Counted from the stretch's first letter, positions 1-8,373 are shown. The stretch is 64,000 nucleotides of DNA from Allobranchiibius sp. CTAmp26 (GCF_017565405.1 NZ_JAGEKR010000016.1:62001-126000), one strand, 5' to 3'. Numbers and translations: made by a program. Notes: generated by a model from the letters alone, not told the origin.

Positions 1-2
1 TC

Positions 3-83
3 GTACGCGTGCAACCCGCCTGGTGGGGCATCGCGGCTCTCGTCGGGGCCGTGGTCCTGGTGGTCGTCGGCATTCTGGGCTGA
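3..83 (+). CDS. C-terminal end of an unidentified membrane protein (5' partial)
   Basis: The window opens inside an open frame that ends in TGA at 81-83. The 26 visible residues begin V-R-V-Q-P-A-W-W-G and continue as a run of Ala, Val, Leu, Ile and Gly. This reads as one transmembrane helix reaching almost to the C-terminus. Nothing identifies the family, because the body of the protein lies outside the window. It converges on the phosphosugar mutase gene, with a tandem repeat between them. The frame choice rests only on the hydrophobic composition and the position of the stop. Confidence 0.45.
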   Translation, partial: VRVQPAWWGIAALVGAVVLVVVGILG

Positions 84-99
84 GCCGCCCCCGGCGCGT

Positions 100-286
100 G
101 GGTTGTCGGCGCTGCGGTCACTTTCCTGCACGCGCATACGCCGGCCGGGTGGGTTGTTGGCGCTGCGGTCACTTTCCTGCACGCGCGTACGCCGGCCGGG
201 TGGGTTGTTGGCGCTGCGGTCACTTTCCTGCACGCGCATACGCCGGCCGGGTGGGTTGTCGGCGCTGCGGTCACTTTCCTGCACGC
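100..286. repeat. 51-bp direct tandem repeat, 3.7 copies
   Basis: Copies start at 100, 151, 202 and 253; the last stops after 34 bases. Each begins GGGTTGT and contains the core CGGTCACTTTCCTGCACGC followed by a GC-rich tail with TACGCCGGCCGGGT. Copies differ at only a few positions (C/T after GGGTTGT, CAT/CGT near base 36). The array fills the gap between two convergent genes. The unit is divisible by three, but the array lies after a stop codon and has no start or ribosome site of its own. Confidence 0.9.
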
Positions 287-302
287 AAGCCCGGCGGCAG
301 CG

Positions 303-1937
303 TCACTCCGGCGCGGTCAGGCGCTCCATGTCGGCGCGGATGGCCGCGAGCCGGCTCTGTGCGCTCGCCCGGTCGGCGTCGATCGCCTCCAGGTAGACCT
401 TCAACTTGGGCTCGGTGCCGCTCGGCCGCACGATCACGCGGGTGTCGTCCGCCAGCAGATAGCGCAACCCCTCGGTGGGGGGCAGGCCGCCGTCACCCCG
501 CGCCAGGTCATCGATGGACGAGACGCCCTGTCCGCCGACGCTGCCGGGCGGTGTCGTCCGCAGACGCGCCATGACGTCCCCGATCACCCCCAGATCCTCG
601 ACTCGCACCGAGAAACTGTCGGTCAGGTGATGGCCGTACGTCGCGGCGAGTTCGTCGAGCGCGTCCAGGAGAGTGGCGCCACGGCCGGCGAGCGACGCGG
701 CGTACTCCGCTACCAGCAGCGCCGCGCTCACGCCGTCCTTGTCGCGCACCTGCGTCGGATCCACGCAGTAGCCGAGCGCCTCCTCGTAGCCATAGACCAG
801 GCCGGGCACCCGGCTGATCCACTTGAAACCGGTCAGCGTCTGCTCGTGGCGCACGCCGTGGGCCGCGCACATCGCGGCCAGCAGCCGGGACGACACGATC
901 GAGTTGGCCATCACCGCGTCGGCCGGCCAGTCCCGGCGCAGCAGGTGGTCGCCGAGCAGCGCACCGACCTCGTCGCCGCGCAGCATCCGCCACCCGTCGG
1001 TGTCCGCCACCGCGACGGCGCATCGGTCGGCGTCGGGGTCGTTGGCGATGACCAGGTCCGCATCGACCTCTCGCGCCAGGTCGAGGGCGAGGTCGATCGC
1101 ACCTGGCTCCTCGGGGTTGGGGAAGGCGACCGTCGAGAACTCCGGGTCGGGCGTCTCCTGCTCGGCGACCGAGTGCACATCGTGGAAACCGACGCGGGCC
1201 AACGCATTTCGCGCCACCTGGGATCCCACGCCATGGAGGGCGGTGTGCACGATCCGTAGCGCACGCGGACCGCCGGGGGTGACGACGCGGCATACGGAAT
1301 CGAGGTAGTCCGCCACGATCCCGTCGTCGAGGGTCTGCCAGCCGTCCTGCGCCTGTGGCACGGAGGCGGCGTCGGGCACCGCGGTGATGGCGTCGGCGAT
1401 CTGCTCGTCGACCGGCGACACGATCTGGCTGCCGTCGCCGAGGTAGACCTTGTAGCCGTTGTCCTGCGGCGGATTGTGGCTCGCGGTGACCATGACGCCG
1501 GCATCAGCGCCGAGATCGCGGATCGCGAAGGCCAGCACCGGTGTCGGCAGCGGGTGCGGCAGCACCATCGCGTGCCCGCCGGCCGCCGTCACGACCGCCG
1601 CGGTGTCGCTGGCGAAGACGTCGGAGTTGTGCCGGGCGTCGTAGCCGATCACCACGGTGGCGTCGCGCGCGCTGCGCTGCTCCTGCAGGTACGCCGTGAG
1701 GCCGGCTGCTGCTCGCAGCACGACGACACGGTTCATCCGGGCCGGCCCTGCGCCCAGCGCGCCGCGAAGGCCGGCGGTGCCGAACTGCAGCAGTCCCGCG
1801 AACCGGTCCTCCAGGTCGGCCACCGCATCGGCGTCGCCGGCTTGCACGGAGGTCAGCACCCCCTCCAGCTCAGCGCGGGTCTGCGGGTCGGGGTCGTCGG
1901 CGATCCAGGCCCGCGCCCGCGCCTCGAGGGAGGCCAT
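303..1937 (-). CDS. pmmB: Phosphosugar mutase (phosphomannomutase/phosphoglucomutase)
   Basis: A 544-residue alpha-D-phosphohexomutase, which moves phosphate between C1 and C6 of a hexose phosphate in the cytoplasm. The phosphoserine loop TASHNPPQDNGYK is at residues 151-163 (Ser153), the magnesium loop DPDADR at 300-305, a sugar-binding GYEEALGY motif follows, and RPSGTEPKLKVY near the C-terminus is the phosphate-binding domain 4. The ATG at 1937 shares its A with the stop of the upstream purine nucleoside phosphorylase, so the two are translated together. A phosphorylase/mutase pair suits nucleoside salvage, where ribose-1-phosphate becomes ribose-5-phosphate; the adjacent deoD-pmmB pair also occurs in Mycobacterium. 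Sugar specificity (mannose, glucose or pentose) cannot be read from the sequence. Confidence 0.9.
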   Translation of the reverse strand: MASLEARARAWIADDPDPQTRAELEGVLTSVQAGDADAVADLEDRFAGLLQFGTAGLRGALGAGPARMNRVVVLRAAAGLTAYLQEQRSARDATVVIGYDARHNSDVFASDTAAVVTAAGGHAMVLPHPLPTPVLAFAIRDLGADAGVMVTASHNPPQDNGYKVYLGDGSQIVSPVDEQIADAITAVPDAASVPQAQDGWQTLDDGIVADYLDSVCRVVTPGGPRALRIVHTALHGVGSQVARNALARVGFHDVHSVAEQETPDPEFSTVAFPNPEEPGAIDLALDLAREVDADLVIANDPDADRCAVAVADTDGWRMLRGDEVGALLGDHLLRRDWPADAVMANSIVSSRLLAAMCAAHGVRHEQTLTGFKWISRVPGLVYGYEEALGYCVDPTQVRDKDGVSAALLVAEYAASLAGRGATLLDALDELAATYGHHLTDSFSVRVEDLGVIGDVMARLRTTPPGSVGGQGVSSIDDLARGDGGLPPTEGLRYLLADDTRVIVRPSGTEPKLKVYLEAIDADRASAQSRLAAIRADMERLTAPE

Positions 1938-2773
1938 CACATCGCCCGTACGACGTCGGCGAGCAGCGCCCCGCACCGTGCGGCGGCGGCCTGCCCGGCC
2001 TCCAGCACCTCGCCGTGGGACAGCGGCTGGTCGCTCACCCCGGCCGCGGCGTTGGTCACCAGGCTGATGCCGAGCACCTCCAGACCGGACTGGCGCGCCG
2101 CGATGGCCTCGAGCGTGGTGGACATGCCGACGAGCTGGGCACCGAGGACACCGGCCATCCGCACCTCGGCCGGTGTCTCGTAGTGCGGCCCGCGGAACTG
2201 CGCGTAGACGCCTTCGTCGAGCGACGGGTCGACGGTGCGGGCGAGCTCCCGCAAGCGCGCGGAGTAGAGGTCGGTCAGGTCCACGAAGTTCGCGCCCTCG
2301 ATCGGCGAGGCGGCGGTGAGGTTGATGTGGTCGGAGATGAGCACGGGGGTGCCGGGTGCCCATTCGCGGCGCAGGCCGCCGCACCCGTTGGTCAGCACGA
2401 TCGTCGTGCAGCCTGCAGCCGCCGCCGTGCGTACGCCGTGCACCACCGCGCGCACGCCGCGACCCTCGTAGAAGTGCGTGCGAGTGCCGAACACCAGTGC
2501 GCGTCGGTCGGTCTCGCCGATCCGCACCGAGCGCATCGTGCCGGTGTGCCCACTGACGGCCGCGGCGGCGAAGCCCGGCACGTCGGTGTTCGCGACGGTG
2601 GCGAGAGTCTCGCCGATGTGGTCGGCGGTCTGACCCCACCCCGATCCGAGCACCAGCGCGACATCGTGTCGCGGCACTCCGGTGGCCTCGGCGATCACCG
2701 CCGCCGCGCTGCGGGCGACCTCGAACGGGTCGGTGGCGGGGTCTGCGAGGTCGGCTGCGATCGTCACCGGCAC
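1937..2773 (-). CDS. deoD: Purine nucleoside phosphorylase, trimeric class
   Basis: A 278-residue enzyme that splits purine (deoxy)nucleosides with phosphate into free base and (deoxy)ribose-1-phosphate. Family features in order are LGSGWG near residue 44, SGHTG and RTHFYEGRG (phosphate and ribose contacts), TNGCGGL, ISDHINLT and FRGPHYETPAEVRM, then the base-binding VTNAAAG near residue 240. The length fits the trimeric mammalian-like class (also called punA). GTG at 2773 is the likely start, with another GTG at 2767. Only about 34 bases separate it from the divergent lpdA start. It is co-transcribed with the downstream mutase. Confidence 0.92.
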   Translation of the reverse strand: MPVTIAADLADPATDPFEVARSAAAVIAEATGVPRHDVALVLGSGWGQTADHIGETLATVANTDVPGFAAAAVSGHTGTMRSVRIGETDRRALVFGTRTHFYEGRGVRAVVHGVRTAAAAGCTTIVLTNGCGGLRREWAPGTPVLISDHINLTAASPIEGANFVDLTDLYSARLRELARTVDPSLDEGVYAQFRGPHYETPAEVRMAGVLGAQLVGMSTTLEAIAARQSGLEVLGISLVTNAAAGVSDQPLSHGEVLEAGQAAAARCGALLADVVRAM

Positions 2774-2807
2774 AGGCTAGCGAGGACCCGCGTGATGAAA
2801 TGAACCC

Positions 2808-4205
2808 GTGACGCGTCAGAAAACCGTGGCCATCATCGGCGGAGGACCAGGGGGCTACGAGTCGGCCCTGGTGGCCGCCGCGGCCGGTGCCTCCGTCACG
2901 ATCATCGAGAACGAGGCGATGGGCGGCGCTGCCGTCCTCACCGACTGCGTGCCCAGCAAGGCGCTCATCGCCACCTCCGACTTCATGTCGCGGTTCGCAT
3001 CCGCCGGACGTCTCGGCGTCGGTTTCGAGGGTGCCGGTGAGGACCAGCACGCCGAGGCCCACCTCATCCAGGTCAACGAGCGCATCCTGGCGCTCGCGCA
3101 GGCACAGAGCCACGACATCCGTGCCCAGGTCGAGGGCACCGGCGTGCGGGTCTGCCGTGGTGCCGGCCGCATCAGTGCACCCGGCAAGGTCACGATCGAG
3201 AGCGAGGACGGCGCCGAGGAGATCTCCGCCGACGTCATCCTGCTCGCCGTCGGCACCCGACCCCGCACGATGCCGGCGGCGCAGCCGGACGGCGACCGGA
3301 TCCTCACCTGGCAGCAGATCTACGACCTGAAAGAGCTACCCGAGCACCTGATCGTGGTGGGTTCGGGCGTCACCGGCGCCGAACTCGCGCACGCCTACCT
3401 CGGTCTGGGCTGCGCGGTCACGCTGGTCTCCTCGCGCGACCGGGTGCTGCCCGGCGAGGACGCGGACGCCGCGCTCGTGATCGAGAACGTCTTCCGCCGG
3501 CGCGGGATGCAGGTGCTCAACCGGTCCCGGGCGAAATCGGCCGAACGCACCGACGACGGCGTCCTCGTCACGCTCGAGGACGGACGTACGGTCGAGGGCT
3601 CGCACGTGCTGCTTGCCGTCGGATCGATCCCGCAGACCCGAGGCATCGGGCTGGAGGAGGCCGAGGTCGAGATGACCGAGTCCGGCCACATCGTGGTCGA
3701 CCGGGTGTCACGTACGTCAGCGCCGGGGGTGTACGCCGCGGGCGACTGCACCGGGGTGATGCCGCTCGCCTCCGTCGCGGCCATGCAGGGCCGTCTCGCG
3801 ATGGCCCACGCCCTGGGCGACGCGGTGGCGCCGCTGAACCTGCGCGGCGTATGCGCCAACATCTTCACCGATCCCGAGATCGCCACGGTCGGTTACTCGC
3901 AGGCCGACGTCGACGAGGGCCGCGTGGAGGCCCGGCTGGTGACCCTGCCGCTGTCGACCAACCCGCGCGCCAAGATGCGCAACATCCGGGACGGATTCGT
4001 GAAACTGCTGGTCCGCCCGGGCAGCAACACCGTCATCGGCGGCGTGGTGGTCGCGCCGCAGGCGTCGGAGCTCATCTTTCCCATCGGGCTCGCCGTGCAG
4101 AACAGGCTCACGGTCGACCAGGTGTCCTCGACCTTCTCCGTCTACCCGTCGATGACCGGGTCCATCACCGAGGCCGCGCGCCGGTTGCACTCGCTCGACT
4201 ACTGA
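2808..4205 (+). CDS. lpdA: LpdA-type NAD(P)H quinone reductase (lipoamide dehydrogenase-like flavoprotein)
   Basis: A 465-residue two-dinucleotide-binding flavoprotein. The FAD motif GGGPGG is at residues 11-16, a second Rossmann motif GSGVTGAE binds NAD(P)H, and AAGDCTG binds FAD further on. The redox site reads GGAAVLTDCVPSK: only Cys47 remains of the usual Cys-x4-Cys pair, with Ala42 in place of the first Cys. The C-terminal His-Glu catalytic dyad of true dihydrolipoamide dehydrogenases is also absent (YPSMTGSITEA instead of HPT..E). This matches mycobacterial LpdA (Rv3303c), which reduces quinones and is not an E3 subunit. The start is GTG at 2808, with no strong ribosome site, so leaderless translation is possible. 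Confidence 0.88.
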   Translation: MTRQKTVAIIGGGPGGYESALVAAAAGASVTIIENEAMGGAAVLTDCVPSKALIATSDFMSRFASAGRLGVGFEGAGEDQHAEAHLIQVNERILALAQAQSHDIRAQVEGTGVRVCRGAGRISAPGKVTIESEDGAEEISADVILLAVGTRPRTMPAAQPDGDRILTWQQIYDLKELPEHLIVVGSGVTGAELAHAYLGLGCAVTLVSSRDRVLPGEDADAALVIENVFRRRGMQVLNRSRAKSAERTDDGVLVTLEDGRTVEGSHVLLAVGSIPQTRGIGLEEAEVEMTESGHIVVDRVSRTSAPGVYAAGDCTGVMPLASVAAMQGRLAMAHALGDAVAPLNLRGVCANIFTDPEIATVGYSQADVDEGRVEARLVTLPLSTNPRAKMRNIRDGFVKLLVRPGSNTVIGGVVVAPQASELIFPIGLAVQNRLTVDQVSSTFSVYPSMTGSITEAARRLHSLDY

Positions 4206-4225
4206 GCCTCACCGCCGACTCTGCG

Positions 4226-4283
4226 CGAGATGTCGGTTTCGGAGGGTCTGCTGGCTTCGCGACCCTCCTGAAGTGACATCTCG
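4226..4283. terminator. Long imperfect hairpin after lpdA
   Basis: CGAGATGTC (4226-4234) pairs with GACATCTCG (4275-4283), and inside it GGAGGGTC (4241-4248) pairs with GACCCTCC (4261-4268). It lies 20 bases past the lpdA stop, in a convergent junction. There is no U tract, so this is a likely 3'-end structure, not a classic intrinsic terminator. Confidence 0.55.
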
Positions 4284-4315
4284 GCGTACGGCGAAGGCGT
4301 ACGGCGTGCGGGCAT

Positions 4316-4355
4316 GCGAAAGGCGCACGTCCCTTGGTGGGACGTGCGCCTTCGC
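4316..4355. terminator. Bidirectional hairpin terminator
   Basis: AAGGCGCACGTCCC, a five-base loop TTGGT, and GGGACGTGCGCCTT form a 14-bp perfect stem, extended by GCGA/TCGC with one bulged A. It lies 17 bases beyond the stop of the minus-strand small membrane protein gene and can also end lpdA transcripts. Confidence 0.75.
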
Positions 4356-4371
4356 GTTGAAGTGTGGGGGC

Positions 4372-4557
4372 TCAGTGGCCGAGTGCGAGGCCGCGGTAGT
4401 ACGTCACCAGCGGCTTGTGCTGCGCGACGCGCTCCTGGCGGTTGCGTGCGAAGAACTGCACGGTCCAGGTGCCGGCGCAGGCGATGAGGGCCACGAGAGC
4501 GACGGCGACGATGATCATCGTGCCGGTGAAGAACTGGTCGATGTTCATAACGTTCAT
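4372..4557 (-). CDS. Small single-pass membrane protein, unknown function
   Basis: A 61-residue protein with a hydrophobic helix at about residues 13-37 (TMIIVAVALVALIACAGTW) followed by a basic tail (FFARNRQERV). No family is recognised. ATG at 4557 and a second in-frame ATG at 4548 are both possible starts. It is followed by a strong hairpin and preceded by a region with two identical-half palindromes shared with a divergent TetR gene. That arrangement suggests a real, regulated gene. By position it is the likeliest target of the neighbouring repressor. Confidence 0.7.
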   Translation of the reverse strand: MNVMNIDQFFTGTMIIVAVALVALIACAGTWTVQFFARNRQERVAQHKPLVTYYRGLALGH

Positions 4558-4586
4558 GAGTCTGCCTCTGTCTCGATCTTGGTGAT

Positions 4587-4602
4587 CACTACGTCTGTAG
4601 TG
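4587..4602. promoter_or_regulatory. Operator 1 for the divergent TetR regulator (inferred)
   Basis: CACTAC-GTCT-GTAGTG, a perfect 6+6 inverted repeat with a four-base spacer, between the small membrane protein gene and the TetR gene. The same half-sites recur 29 bases away. Assignment to this TetR protein is inferred from position. Confidence 0.7.
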
Positions 4603-4615
4603 CTCATGTCTTTGA

Positions 4616-4631
4616 CACTACGCCTGTAGTG
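4616..4631. promoter_or_regulatory. Operator 2 for the divergent TetR regulator (inferred)
   Basis: CACTAC-GCCT-GTAGTG, with half-sites identical to operator 1. It overlaps a TTGACA hexamer at 4612-4617 that could be a -35 element. Two identical sites in a divergent gap are typical of autoregulated TetR systems. Confidence 0.7.
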
Positions 4632-4701
4632 ATGAGGGTGCAAGCGCAGGTCTTGTGTGCTGCCTCACAGGGATGCCCGGGGGACGTGAGAGGCTGCGGT
4701 C

Positions 4702-5292
4702 GTGGCCAAGAAGCGCAGGCGTCCGGAGGGGACGGCGGAGCGGCAGGCGCACCTGCTGGAGTCCGCCATCACCGTGGTGGGCCGCGGTGGCCTGCGGGGT
4801 CTGACCCACCGGGCCGTCGACCGCGAGGCGGACCTGCCCGAGGGCTCCTGCTCGGTCTATTTCCGCACCCGGCTCGCGCTGCTGACGGCGTTGACGACGT
4901 TCGTGGCGGAGCGGCTCACCGATGACGTACGTCGGATGGGCGAGGCGCTGCCGGAGTCCAACGGCGACCCCGTGCCGGCCATCGAGGCGACGGTCGAACT
5001 GGTGGTGCGCTGGTCGGGTCGCCCCGATCTGCTGATCACGATGACCGAGCTCTACCTGGAGTCGGTGCGCACGCCCTCGCTGCGCTCGGCCTCAGGGGCG
5101 TGGCGCGACGGGCTGGTGAGCGTCGTGGAGGAGCTGGTGCAGCGCTCGGGCAAGTCCGACCCCCGACGGCGTGCCCAGGGCATCGTCGCGAGTGTCGAGG
5201 GCGTCGCGGTGGCGTCCCTGCCGTTGTCCGCGCGCGACCGCAAGGCCTACCTGCGCGACACCCTCACCCTGGTGGTCTCCAGCCTCGCCTGA
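4702..5292 (+). CDS. TetR family transcriptional regulator
   Basis: A 196-residue protein. The basic N-terminus MAKKRRRPEG leads into a TetR DNA-binding domain (residues about 10-58): ERQAHLLESAITVVGRGG, then LRGLTHRAVDREADLPEGS as the helix-turn-helix, then VYFRTRLALL. The rest is an all-helical ligand/dimer domain with no recognised ligand class. The GTG start follows a GA-rich stretch (GTGAGAGG). It is divergent from a 61-residue membrane protein, with twin palindromes in the gap, so it probably represses itself and that gene. Confidence 0.88.
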   Translation: MAKKRRRPEGTAERQAHLLESAITVVGRGGLRGLTHRAVDREADLPEGSCSVYFRTRLALLTALTTFVAERLTDDVRRMGEALPESNGDPVPAIEATVELVVRWSGRPDLLITMTELYLESVRTPSLRSASGAWRDGLVSVVEELVQRSGKSDPRRRAQGIVASVEGVAVASLPLSARDRKAYLRDTLTLVVSSLA

Positions 5293-5312
5293 CCCCAGTC
5301 CCACACCTTCGC

Positions 5313-5382
5313 CGAGTGGCATACATATGTTTCGAGTGCACCCCGTAGGAGTGCGCCACTCGAAAGATATGTATGCCACTCG
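5313..5382. repeat. 70-bp palindromic repeat, family A, copy 1
   Basis: The outer arms are CGAGTGGCATACATAT and ATATGTATGCCACTCG; the inner arms TTCGAGTG and CCACTCGAA sit around a GC-rich centre. It lies between convergent genes (TetR stop at 5292, carboxylase stop at 5400). A second element of the same 70-bp length and architecture lies at 34012-34081. It may act as a bidirectional terminator or a REP-like element. Confidence 0.85.
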
Positions 5383-5399
5383 ACGGGCAGGGGCTTCGG

Positions 5400-7172
5400 T
5401 CAGTCGGTGATCTGCGCCAGCACCGCACCGGAGGTGACGGTCTGACCGATCTCGGCCGTCAGCCCCGAGAGGGTGCCCGCCTTGTGCGCGGTGATCGGCT
5501 GCTCCATCTTCATCGCCTCGATCACCACGACCGTGTCGCCGGCCGCGACGGTGTCGCCCTCGGAGGCGACCACCTTGACGATGGTGCCCTGCATCGGCGC
5601 GGTCAGCGCATCTCCGCCGGCAGCAGCCCCGCCACCGCCGGAGCGGCCGCGCTTGGGTGCCTTCTGGCGGCCGGGGGCAGCGCCACTGCCGCCACCCAGC
5701 TGCAGGTCACCCGGCAGCGACACCTCGACCCGCTTGCCGCCGACCTCGATGACGAGCTGCTGGCGCGGGGCCGTCTCGGTCGCCTCCGCGGCCGGACCGT
5801 CGTACGCCGGGATGTCGTTGTCGAACTCGGTCTCGATCCACCGGGTGTGCACGGTGAACGGCGTGTCGCCCGCGGGCGCGAACGCCGGGTCGCTGACGAC
5901 CTTGCGGTGGAAGGGCAGCACGGTCGGCATGCCGTCCACGACCATCTCGGCCAGGGCGCGGCGGGAGCGTTCGAGCGCCTGCTGCCGCGTCGCGCCCGTG
6001 ACGATCAGCTTGGCGAGCATCGAGTCGAACGCGCCGCCGATGACGTCGCCGCTGGTCACGCCGGAGTCGACGCGCACGCCCGGGCCGCTGGGAGCCTCGA
6101 AGCGGGAGACGGTGCCCGGTGCGGGAAGGAAGCCGCGTCCGGCGTCCTCGCCGTTGATGCGGAACTCGAAGGAGTGCGCGCGCGGCTCGGGGTCGTCGTA
6201 CCCGAGCTCCTCACCGCGCGCCAGGCGGAACTGCTCGCGCACGAGGTCGACGCCGGTGACCTCCTCGGAGACCGGGTGCTCCACCTGCAGGCGGGTGTTG
6301 ACCTCGAGGAAGCTGATGACACCGTCCTGCCCCACGAGGAATTCGCAGGTGCCCGCGCCCTGGTAGCCGGCGGCACGCAGGATGTCCTTGGACGCGCGCA
6401 GCAGTTCGGTGTGCTGCTCGTCGCTGAGGTATGGCGCGGGCGCCTCCTCCACGAGCTTCTGGTTGCGGCGCTGGAGCGAGCAGTCGCGGGTCGAGACGAC
6501 GACCACGTTGCCGTGCGCGTCGGCCAGGCACTGGGTCTCCACGTGCCGCGGCTTGTCCAGGAACCGCTCGACGAAGCACTCGCCCCGGCCGAACGCCGAC
6601 ACGGCCTCGCGGACCGCCGACTCGAAGAGGGAAGGGATCTCCTCGATGGTGCGGGCGACCTTCAGGCCGCGCCCGCCACCGCCGTACGCCGCCTTGATCG
6701 CGATCGGCAGCCCGTGCTCCTTCGCGAACGCCACGATCTCGTCGGCGTCGTTGACGGGTTCCTTGGTGCCGGGCACGAGCGGGGCGCCGGCCGCGGTCGC
6801 GATGTGGCGCGCCTTGACCTTGTCGCCCAGGGAGTCGATGGCCTGCGGCGACGGACCGATCCAGGTCAGTCCGGCGTCCAGGACGGCTTGCGCGAAGCTG
6901 GCGTTCTCGGCCAGGAAGCCGTAGCCGGGATGTACGGAGTCCGCACCGGAGGCGCGCGCCACCTCCAGCAGCTTCTCCTGCACCAGGTAGGAGTCGCCCG
7001 GCGTCGTGCCGCCGAGCGAATGGGCCTCGTCGGCCACCCGCACGTGCAGCGCGTCACGGTCCGGATCGGCGTACACCGCGACCGACGCGATGCCCTCGTC
7101 CTTGCACGCGCGCGCGATGCGGACGGCGATTTCCCCCCGGTTGGCGATCAGCACCTTCTCGACAGCAGCCAT
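5400..7172 (-). CDS. accA: Acyl-CoA carboxylase alpha subunit (biotin carboxylase plus biotin carrier domain)
   Basis: A 590-residue protein for the ATP-dependent first half-reaction of acetyl/propionyl-CoA carboxylation, which charges its own biotin. Residues 1-450 are a complete biotin carboxylase: [19 protein letters not shown] at the N-terminus, the ATP loop [13 protein letters not shown], and [14 protein letters not shown] in the active site. A Gly/Lys/Arg-rich linker leads to the biotinyl domain, with EAMKMEQP near residue 553, where Lys carries biotin. The ATG is at 7172. No carboxyltransferase beta subunit is nearby, so its partner is encoded elsewhere. Which acyl-CoA it serves is not evident. 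The gene name follows actinobacterial usage (accA1/accA3 group). Confidence 0.92.
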   Translation of the reverse strand: MAAVEKVLIANRGEIAVRIARACKDEGIASVAVYADPDRDALHVRVADEAHSLGGTTPGDSYLVQEKLLEVARASGADSVHPGYGFLAENASFAQAVLDAGLTWIGPSPQAIDSLGDKVKARHIATAAGAPLVPGTKEPVNDADEIVAFAKEHGLPIAIKAAYGGGGRGLKVARTIEEIPSLFESAVREAVSAFGRGECFVERFLDKPRHVETQCLADAHGNVVVVSTRDCSLQRRNQKLVEEAPAPYLSDEQHTELLRASKDILRAAGYQGAGTCEFLVGQDGVISFLEVNTRLQVEHPVSEEVTGVDLVREQFRLARGEELGYDDPEPRAHSFEFRINGEDAGRGFLPAPGTVSRFEAPSGPGVRVDSGVTSGDVIGGAFDSMLAKLIVTGATRQQALERSRRALAEMVVDGMPTVLPFHRKVVSDPAFAPAGDTPFTVHTRWIETEFDNDIPAYDGPAAEATETAPRQQLVIEVGGKRVEVSLPGDLQLGGGSGAAPGRQKAPKRGRSGGGGAAAGGDALTAPMQGTIVKVVASEGDTVAAGDTVVVIEAMKMEQPITAHKAGTLSGLTAEIGQTVTSGAVLAQITD

Positions 7173-7265
7173 GGTCCCGGACTCTAGTGGGACGGGCATC
7201 ACACGGGTCGTCCGGGTGATGAGACGCGCGGGCATACCGCGGCGAGGCCCGCGGTTGGACCGGAC

Positions 7266-8114
7266 ATGACGGACACAACCAGTACTGCAGTTCCCGAGGT
7301 CGCCCTGCGCGCCGCTTCCGGCACCACCCCGATCCCGCAGTTGGGATTCGGCGTCTTCCAGGTGGACGACAAGGACGCCCCGCCCGCCATCGCTTCGGCG
7401 CTCGAGGTGGGCTACCGCTCGCTCGACACCGCGCGCATCTACGGCAACGAGGAGGGCGTCGGCCGTGCCCTTGCCGCGACCGACGTACCCCGTGACGAGA
7501 TCTTCCTGACCACGAAGGTCTGGAACGACGACCAGGGGTACGACGCGACGCTCAAGGCGTTCGACGCCTCGGTCGTCAAGCTCGGCTCCGAGCCGGACCT
7601 CTACTTGATCCACTGGCCGACGCCGAAGCACGACACCTACGTCGACACCTTCCGTGCGCTGTTGAAGCTGCGCGAAGACGGCCGCATCAAGGTCGCCGGT
7701 GTCTGCAACTTCAACATCGACCACCTGCAGCGCGTGTACGACGAGCTGGGGGAGTACCCCGCCATCAACCAGGTGGAGCTGCACCCGCTCCTGCAGCAGC
7801 AGGAACTGCGCGATTTCCACGCCACGCACGACATCGTCACCGAGGCGTGGAGCCCGCTCGCGCAGGGCGGCGACCTCCTGGGCGACGCCACGATCGGCAA
7901 GATCGCCGACACGAAGGGCGTCTCGCCGGCCCAGGTGATCCTGCGCTGGCACATCCAGATCGGCAACGTCGTCATCCCCAAGTCGGTGACACCGTCGCGG
8001 ATCAAGGAGAACTTCGACATCTTCGGATTCGAGCTGGACGCGGACGACCTGAGCACGATCGCGCGGCTGGACAAGGGCGGTCGGGTCGGTCCCGACCCCG
8101 CCGAGTTCAACTGA
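7266..8114 (+). CDS. Aldo/keto reductase
   Basis: A 282-residue NADPH-dependent carbonyl reductase of the 2,5-diketo-D-gluconate reductase-like group. The catalytic tetrad is visible: Asp and Tyr in [18 protein letters not shown] (about residues 47-64), Lys in TTKVWND and His in YLIHWPTPK. The C-terminal cofactor segment is [17 protein letters not shown]. Length and motifs are normal for the family. It diverges from the carboxylase gene and ends in a clear terminator, so it is probably a single-gene transcript. The physiological substrate is unknown. Confidence 0.92.
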   Translation: MTDTTSTAVPEVALRAASGTTPIPQLGFGVFQVDDKDAPPAIASALEVGYRSLDTARIYGNEEGVGRALAATDVPRDEIFLTTKVWNDDQGYDATLKAFDASVVKLGSEPDLYLIHWPTPKHDTYVDTFRALLKLREDGRIKVAGVCNFNIDHLQRVYDELGEYPAINQVELHPLLQQQELRDFHATHDIVTEAWSPLAQGGDLLGDATIGKIADTKGVSPAQVILRWHIQIGNVVIPKSVTPSRIKENFDIFGFELDADDLSTIARLDKGGRVGPDPAEFN

Positions 8115-8137
8115 CCGACCGCAGCACCAGACCACCG

Positions 8138-8182
8138 AGGGGTGGGGAAACCGTCGGAAGGTGACGGCATCCCCACCCCTTC
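8138..8182 (+). terminator. Terminator of the aldo/keto reductase gene
   Basis: AGGGGTGGGGA (8138-8148) pairs perfectly with TCCCCACCCCT (8170-8180), and a smaller stem CCGTC/GACGG closes the interior. The following TTCG is short of a full U tract. It starts 23 bases after the stop codon. Confidence 0.75.
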
Positions 8183-8373
8183 GTGGTCCCCGGGAGCGTC
8201 GACGACGGTGCTCGGCGAATCTACGAACGGGCGGCAATCCGTTGCGGGGTCGGCGTCGAATGCACGTGGCCAGCTCGCCGTTCGTGCGTCGGGGCCGGAT
8301 GTGAAAACCTGGATTCGCGCTATTGGTGTTCGGTCGCAACTAACTGCTCGTCAACTGCAACAGAGGGACAGGC

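Noticed and set aside
100-286. The 51-bp tandem repeats as a CRISPR array.
   Set aside because: The copies are contiguous with no unique spacers, and there are no cas genes in the window.
303-3113. A very long minus-strand open frame running through the mutase, the phosphorylase region and into lpdA.
   Set aside because: Only the 303-1937 part encodes a recognisable protein. The upstream extension is an out-of-frame, Arg-rich translation of deoD and lpdA, typical of GC-rich shadow frames.
2808-4205. lpdA as the E3 subunit for 2-oxoglutarate dehydrogenase.
   Set aside because: It lacks one redox-active Cys and the catalytic His-Glu pair.
7200-7265. A short CCGCGG-type inverted repeat between the carboxylase and the aldo/keto reductase as an operator.
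   Set aside because: It is short and made only of G and C, so it is expected by chance in this composition.
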